A stretch of DNA of 64,000 nt from Palsa-504 sp050011155 (lineage in GTDB: Bacteria; Actinomycetota; Actinomycetes; Streptosporangiales; Streptosporangiaceae), in the NCBI GenBank assembly GCA_050011155.1, contig JBEKJP010000008.1:1-64000 (forward strand). Direction: 5' to 3'. This document shows positions 60,552-64,000 of the stretch, in pieces. Made by a program: the position numbers and the translations under genes. The stretch's first letter is position 1, and each line of letters opens with the position of its first letter. The notes under the pieces were generated by a model. That model had not been told where the DNA came from and made no database searches. It saw only the letters and a program-made list of their open reading frames with translations.

Positions 60552-61532
60552 CTAGCTTCGCCGGGTCGCCTGGCGCAGTTCACGCGGGAGCGCGAACGTC
60601 ATGTGCTCCTCGACCGCCTCGACCTCCTCCACGTCGCCGAACCCGTGGCTGGCGAGCTTGCCGAGCACCGCGGCCACCAGTTCCTCGGGCACCGAGGCTC
60701 CGCTGGTGACGCCGACCGTGGTCACGCCGTCCAGCCACCGCTCGTCGACCTCGCCGGCGTCGTCCACCAGGTAGGCGGCCCGGGCGCCGTAGTCCTTGGC
60801 CACCTCGACCAGCCGCACGGAGTTCGAGGAGTTGGGCGAGCCGACCACGAGCAGCAGGTCGGCCTGGCCGGCGATGACCTTGACCGCGGCCTGGCGGTTC
60901 TGGGTGGCGTAGCAGATGTCGTCGCTCGGCGGGTCGAGCAGGGCCGGGAAGCGCTCGCGCAGGGCGTTGACGGTCTCGATGGTCTCGTCGACCGACAGCG
61001 TGGTCTGCGACAGCCAGACCACCTTCGACGGGTCGGAGACCTCGACGTCCGCGGCGCCGGCGGCGCCGTCGATCAGGCGGACCCGGGTCGGAGCCTCGCC
61101 GGCGGTGCCCTCGACCTCCTCGTGGCCCGCGTGACCGACCAGGAGGATGTCGTAGTCCTTGGCCGCGAACCGGCGCGCCTCGTTGTGCACCTTGGTTACC
61201 AGCGGGCAGGTAGCGTCGATGGCGCGCAGGCCACGACGTTCGGCGTCGAGGCGGACCTCGGGCGCGATACCGTGCGCCGAGAACACCACGACCGACCCGG
61301 GCGGCACTTCGCTGACCTCCGTCACGAACACCGCGCCGCGCTTCTCCAGCGTGCTCACCACGTGCGTGTTGTGTACGATCTGCCTGCGCACGTAGACCGG
61401 CGGCCCGAATTTCTCCAGCGCCATCTCGACCGCTTGCACGGCGCGGTCGACGCCGGCGCAGTAGCCGCGCGGCTTGGCGAGCAGGACCCGTCGAGACGTT
61501 GGCCTCGAGACAGTCACATCGGTGGTCGTCAC
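60552..61532 (-). CDS. ispH: 4-hydroxy-3-methylbut-2-enyl diphosphate reductase
   Basis: The 326-residue FeS enzyme makes IPP and DMAPP in the last step of the MEP isoprenoid pathway. The three cluster cysteines are in PRGYCAGVDRAV, DATCPLVTKVH and DDICYATQNRQ. Substrate-binding His residues (NTHVVS, VGHAGHEEVEG) and the catalytic Glu in the second motif are present. The ATG at 61532 is preceded by an inverted repeat at 61568-61604. Confidence 0.97.
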   Translation of the reverse strand: MTTTDVTVSRPTSRRVLLAKPRGYCAGVDRAVQAVEMALEKFGPPVYVRRQIVHNTHVVSTLEKRGAVFVTEVSEVPPGSVVVFSAHGIAPEVRLDAERRGLRAIDATCPLVTKVHNEARRFAAKDYDILLVGHAGHEEVEGTAGEAPTRVRLIDGAAGAADVEVSDPSKVVWLSQTTLSVDETIETVNALRERFPALLDPPSDDICYATQNRQAAVKVIAGQADLLLVVGSPNSSNSVRLVEVAKDYGARAAYLVDDAGEVDERWLDGVTTVGVTSGASVPEELVAAVLGKLASHGFGDVEEVEAVEEHMTFALPRELRQATRRS

Positions 61533-61567
61533 TACTCCAGAGTACGTACGGTTCGTCCTTGTCCGTC

Positions 61568-61604
61568 AGAAGGGGATACCTCCAGTTGGGAGACATCCCC
61601 TTCT
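61568..61604. promoter_or_regulatory. Inverted repeat upstream of ispH
   Basis: AGAAGGGGAT (61568-61577) and ATCCCCTTCT (61595-61604) are perfect reverse complements with a 17-base spacer, 36 bases before the ispH ATG. It may be an operator or leader hairpin. Confidence 0.45.
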
Positions 61605-61746
61605 ACCCTGACCACACTGTCAGGCTGGCTCTTCAACTGTTTGACCAGCTCCGCGAAGGTCTAGTTGGCCTGACGATCTTCAATAGCCAGGGGTATCGCC
61701 GCTGCACCGCGCCGTCACCGAGCTTGGAGTGCCCCTGCATACGCTG

Positions 61747-61786
61747 GTTCTTGCGCGTTCTTGGGCGTTCTTGCGCGTTCTTGCGT
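61747..61786. repeat. Four tandem decamers
   Basis: GTTCTTGCGC is repeated four times with single-base variation (GTTCTTGGGC in copy two, GTTCTTGCGT in copy four). It is non-coding as far as can be seen. Confidence 0.75.
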
Positions 61787-62414
61787 GCCCGGTGCGCCAT
61801 CGGTGCTGTTCTGTAAGCGTTCCGCAATTAGGTGTGACTGCGGTGTGTCGCCTGTGCCAGGTGTGGCGTGATCCCGGTCCGGTGGCCGGGCGGGGCGGTC
61901 ATGCTGTTCCATGATCTCAGTGTCAGAAACGGTCGAAATATGACCGGAACTGGCCACGATCATGATCTACGCCCGGAATGTCTCAAGCTTAAATTGAGGC
62001 ATGAAGGGATATAGCGGGCATGCTGTGGCGTGGCCGGGATGCCGCGGCCGTTCTGCCACAGCCGGCGTGCCCGCGCTGCTCCCGGTGCCGCCCCGCCCGC
62101 TGTGAACGGCCCCGGCCAGCAGAAACTCCCTGGAAAGGGGCACACAGAGCTTCCTTAAATTCCTGGCAGTGGGTTGTAATCGGGTCACCTTCACATTGTC
62201 CCGGTTCCGGGGACGGCAGGACCGGCGCTATCAGGTGCCCGGGCTCCCCCGCCGCCGCGCCGGTCCCTGCGACACTATTGCGACACACCGGGTGGAAGCG
62301 CGAAGATAGCCCGTCAGGGAACGTGCGCTGACTATCAGCGATGCACCGGCGTCCAGACCCGCACCGGAACGGCCCGGCGTCACGTGGTATCCCGACCTCG
62401 AGGGAGAGTATGAC

Positions 62415-63155
62415 ATGCGTGTACCGCAGGTCAGCGAACGTATCAAGGAAGCCCCGGCACAGGCGCTGCGGGGCGTGTTCGCCGGCATCGGGCAGCTGCT
62501 GCTGATCACCGACAAGCTCAGGCACAAGACCCTGGGGGACCAGGACGTGCCGCGAGCCCGCGCGCCCGAGGCGGCCGAAACGGTCACTGACGCGCGCGTC
62601 ACCAGCCCGGCCGGATCGCCCGGGGAGACAGCGGCGGAGCCGGTCGCGGCCGAGCCGGCCGTCGCTGAACCGGCCGCTGCGGCTGAGCCGGTCGTGGAGC
62701 CGACTACGGCGGAAGCACCCAAGCCGCCCAGGCGGCAGAGCACCAGGAACTTCGACAAGACCGGCAACGTGCGGCTCCTCGCCGACGAGGCGGCCAGCGC
62801 CCCCGCGCCGGAAACCGCCGGGCCGGAGCCCGTCGCGATCGCCGAGCCGACCGTGGTGGCGGGGCCGGCCCTGGTGGCTGAGCCCACCGTGGTGGACGAG
62901 CCCGCCTTGGTCGCTGAGCCGACCGTGGGAGCCGAGCCGGGCGCGGGATCCGAGCCGGGCGCGGGAGCCGAGCCGGGCGCGGTGCCGCTGCCCAACTACG
63001 ACACGCTGACCGTGGCCTCGCTCCGGGCTAGGCTGCGCAACCTCGACGTGGCGCAGGTCAGGCAGCTCGCCGCGTACGAGCGGACGCACGCCGGCCGGGA
63101 AGACGTGCTGGGCATGTACGAGCGCCGGATCGCCAAGCTGGAGGCCGAAGCCTAG
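62415..63155 (+). CDS. Lipid-droplet-associated-protein-like, repeat-rich protein
   Basis: The 246-residue protein has an N-terminal amphipathic helix region (KEAPAQALRGVFAGIGQLLL), then a Pro/Ala/Glu/Val-rich middle with repeats (AEPTVV, AEPGAG), and a C-terminal helical domain (TVASLRARLRNLDVAQVRQL, then YERTHAGREDVLGMYERRI). That C-terminal motif and the position between ispH and xseA match actinobacterial lipid-droplet-associated proteins. GGGAGAG lies seven bases before the ATG. The role on lipid bodies is by family only. Confidence 0.7.
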   Translation: MRVPQVSERIKEAPAQALRGVFAGIGQLLLITDKLRHKTLGDQDVPRARAPEAAETVTDARVTSPAGSPGETAAEPVAAEPAVAEPAAAAEPVVEPTTAEAPKPPRRQSTRNFDKTGNVRLLADEAASAPAPETAGPEPVAIAEPTVVAGPALVAEPTVVDEPALVAEPTVGAEPGAGSEPGAGAEPGAVPLPNYDTLTVASLRARLRNLDVAQVRQLAAYERTHAGREDVLGMYERRIAKLEAEA

Positions 63156-64000
63156 GTGGCACTTGATACCTCAGCCGAGTCACCCGTCCCCGTCCGGACC
63201 GTCCTGCAGCTGGTCGGCGGGTGGATCGGCAAGCTCGGGCGGGTCTGGGTCGAGGGGCAGATCGCCGAGCTCGCGGTGCGCGGCAGCACGGTGTTCCTGA
63301 CCCTGCGCGACCCGGTCGCGGCGGTATCGGTGCGGGTCATCTGCTCCCGGCAGGTGTTCGACGCGGCCGCGCCGCCGCCCGCCGACGGGGCCAGGGTGGT
63401 CGTCTTCGCCCGGCCGGACTTCAACGCCAACCGGGGCTCGTTCGCGCTCACCGCGCTCGAGATCCGGGCCGTCGGCGTGGGCGAGCTGCTGGCCCGGCTG
63501 GAACGGCTGCGTCGCCAGCTGGCCTCGGAAGGGCTTTTTTCGGCCGAACGTAAGCGGCCTATCCCCTTCCTACCCGGTGTCATCGGCCTCATCTGCGGGC
63601 GCGATTCCGCGGCGCAACGCGACGTCCAGCGCAACGCCGGGCGGCGCTGGCCGGCCGTGCGGTTCCGCGTCGAGCAGGTGGCGGTGCAAGGTTCCTACGC
63701 GGCCGCCGAGGTCACCGACGCGCTACGGCGCCTCGACGCGGATCCCGAGGTCGACGTGATCGTGATCACGCGGGGCGGCGGCTCGCTCGAGGACCTGCTG
63801 CCGTTCTCCGACGAGGACCTGGTCCGGGCGGTGGCGGCGTGCCGGACGCCGGTGGTGAGCGCGATCGGGCACGAGCAGGACACGCCGCTGCTCGACTACG
63901 TGGCCGACGTGCGCGCGTCCACGCCGACGGACGCGGCCAAGCGGGTGGTGCCCGACGTGGCCGAACAGGTCGCGCTCATCAGCCAGCTGCGCGGCCGGGC
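63156..64000 (+). CDS. xseA: Exodeoxyribonuclease VII large subunit (partial)
   Basis: The first about 280 residues are in the window; the gene continues past the edge. An OB-fold DNA-binding domain (VRTVLQLVGGWIGKLGRVWV, EGQIAEL, VRVICSRQVFDA) is followed by the catalytic core: PFLPGVIGLICGRDSAA, DVIVITRGGGSLEDLLPFSD, and VVSAIGHEQDTPLLDYVAD. ExoVII degrades single-stranded DNA with the small subunit XseB. The GTG at 63156 directly follows the stop of the previous gene. Confidence 0.95.
   Translation, partial: MALDTSAESPVPVRTVLQLVGGWIGKLGRVWVEGQIAELAVRGSTVFLTLRDPVAAVSVRVICSRQVFDAAAPPPADGARVVVFARPDFNANRGSFALTALEIRAVGVGELLARLERLRRQLASEGLFSAERKRPIPFLPGVIGLICGRDSAAQRDVQRNAGRRWPAVRFRVEQVAVQGSYAAAEVTDALRRLDADPEVDVIVITRGGGSLEDLLPFSDEDLVRAVAACRTPVVSAIGHEQDTPLLDYVADVRASTPTDAAKRVVPDVAEQVALISQLRGR

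Larger units (their letters stand above)
61533..62414. other. 0.9-kb spacer, no supported gene
   Basis: Between divergent ispH and the lipid-droplet-protein-like gene there is no credible protein gene. It holds an inverted repeat near ispH, a four-copy decamer repeat (61747-61786), AT-richer stretches near 61900-62000, and the right-hand promoter. Short open frames on both strands lack ribosome sites. Confidence 0.55.

Noticed and set aside
61715..61963. Minus-strand 82-codon frame in the ispH spacer
   Set aside because: It runs through the decamer array, has no ribosome site and no recognisable domain.
62020..62331. Plus-strand frame with CPRCSRC-like cysteines
   Set aside because: The cysteines are irregular and Arg/Pro-rich sequence surrounds them. 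No ribosome site precedes the ATG, so a zinc protein is not supported.
1..64000. tRNA, rRNA, CRISPR arrays and riboswitches
   Set aside because: Reading both strands by eye gave no cloverleaf, rRNA core or spaced repeat array that I can support. A tRNAscan, CRISPR finder or Rfam run would be decisive.

Overview
The window is 64 kb of very GC-rich DNA with dense, short-spaced genes, many GTG starts and frequent 1-4 bp stop/start overlaps. MshB (mycothiol biosynthesis), a DUF574-type methyltransferase, a DivIVA-domain protein beside tag, fdxA-dapC, and the rmuC/DUF6542/ispH/xseA neighbourhood all point to a filamentous actinomycete, probably Streptosporangiales or a close relative. This is an inference from gene content; no rRNA or tRNA gene was seen.

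Layout. 0-8.3 kb: Lrp/AsnC regulator, AbiEi/DUF559-like protein, MMPL exporter, agmatinase-family ureohydrolase with a Nudix hydrolase, LysR regulator, MscL with a zinc ribbon, SDR. 8.3-11.5 kb: repeat-bearing spacer, PHP phosphoesterase, SpoU-type RNA methyltransferase, hypothetical protein. 11.5-16 kb: a four-gene minus-strand operon (glycosyltransferase, alpha/beta hydrolase with a Cys nucleophile, P450, degenerate PfkB protein) ending in a clear terminator. 16-22 kb: tag/DivIVA, LOG protein, membrane protein, fdxA and dapC, split by a 0.9-kb spacer with an IS110 fragment. 22-27 kb: BenE transporter with its divergent XRE-cupin regulator, a DrrAB-like ABC exporter divergent from a short MarR protein, DUF574 methyltransferase. 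27-38 kb: ddaH-rocD, mshB, S9 peptidase, DUF952, sdhCAB, uppP.

38-49.7 kb is the most unusual part. Seven minus-strand genes encode parts of a type IV secretion or conjugation-like machine of the Gram-positive Tcp/Tn916 style: two VirB8/TcpC-like proteins, a TcpD-like small membrane protein, a TcpE-like domain fused to a MinD-like ATPase whose P-loop lysine is replaced by glutamine, a VirB4 ATPase, a VirB6-like channel protein and an NlpC/P60 wall hydrolase. No relaxase, coupling ATPase, integrase or oriT was recognised, and the left flank is uppP. The set may be a chromosomal secretion device rather than a mobile element.

49.7-54.5 kb is an accessory strip: a 345-bp MITE-like element carrying a hairpin also found at 8.3 kb, two tandem paralogous small membrane proteins, an SCO6745-family protein, a hicBA pair whose hicA start looks frameshifted at a homopolymer, and fragments of a second toxin-antitoxin pair. 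54.5-64 kb returns to conserved genes: ychF, PP2C phosphatase, an acetolactate-synthase-like enzyme, rmuC, a DUF6542 protein, a decayed HD-LuxR regulator, ispH, a lipid-droplet-protein-like gene and the start of xseA, cut by the window edge.
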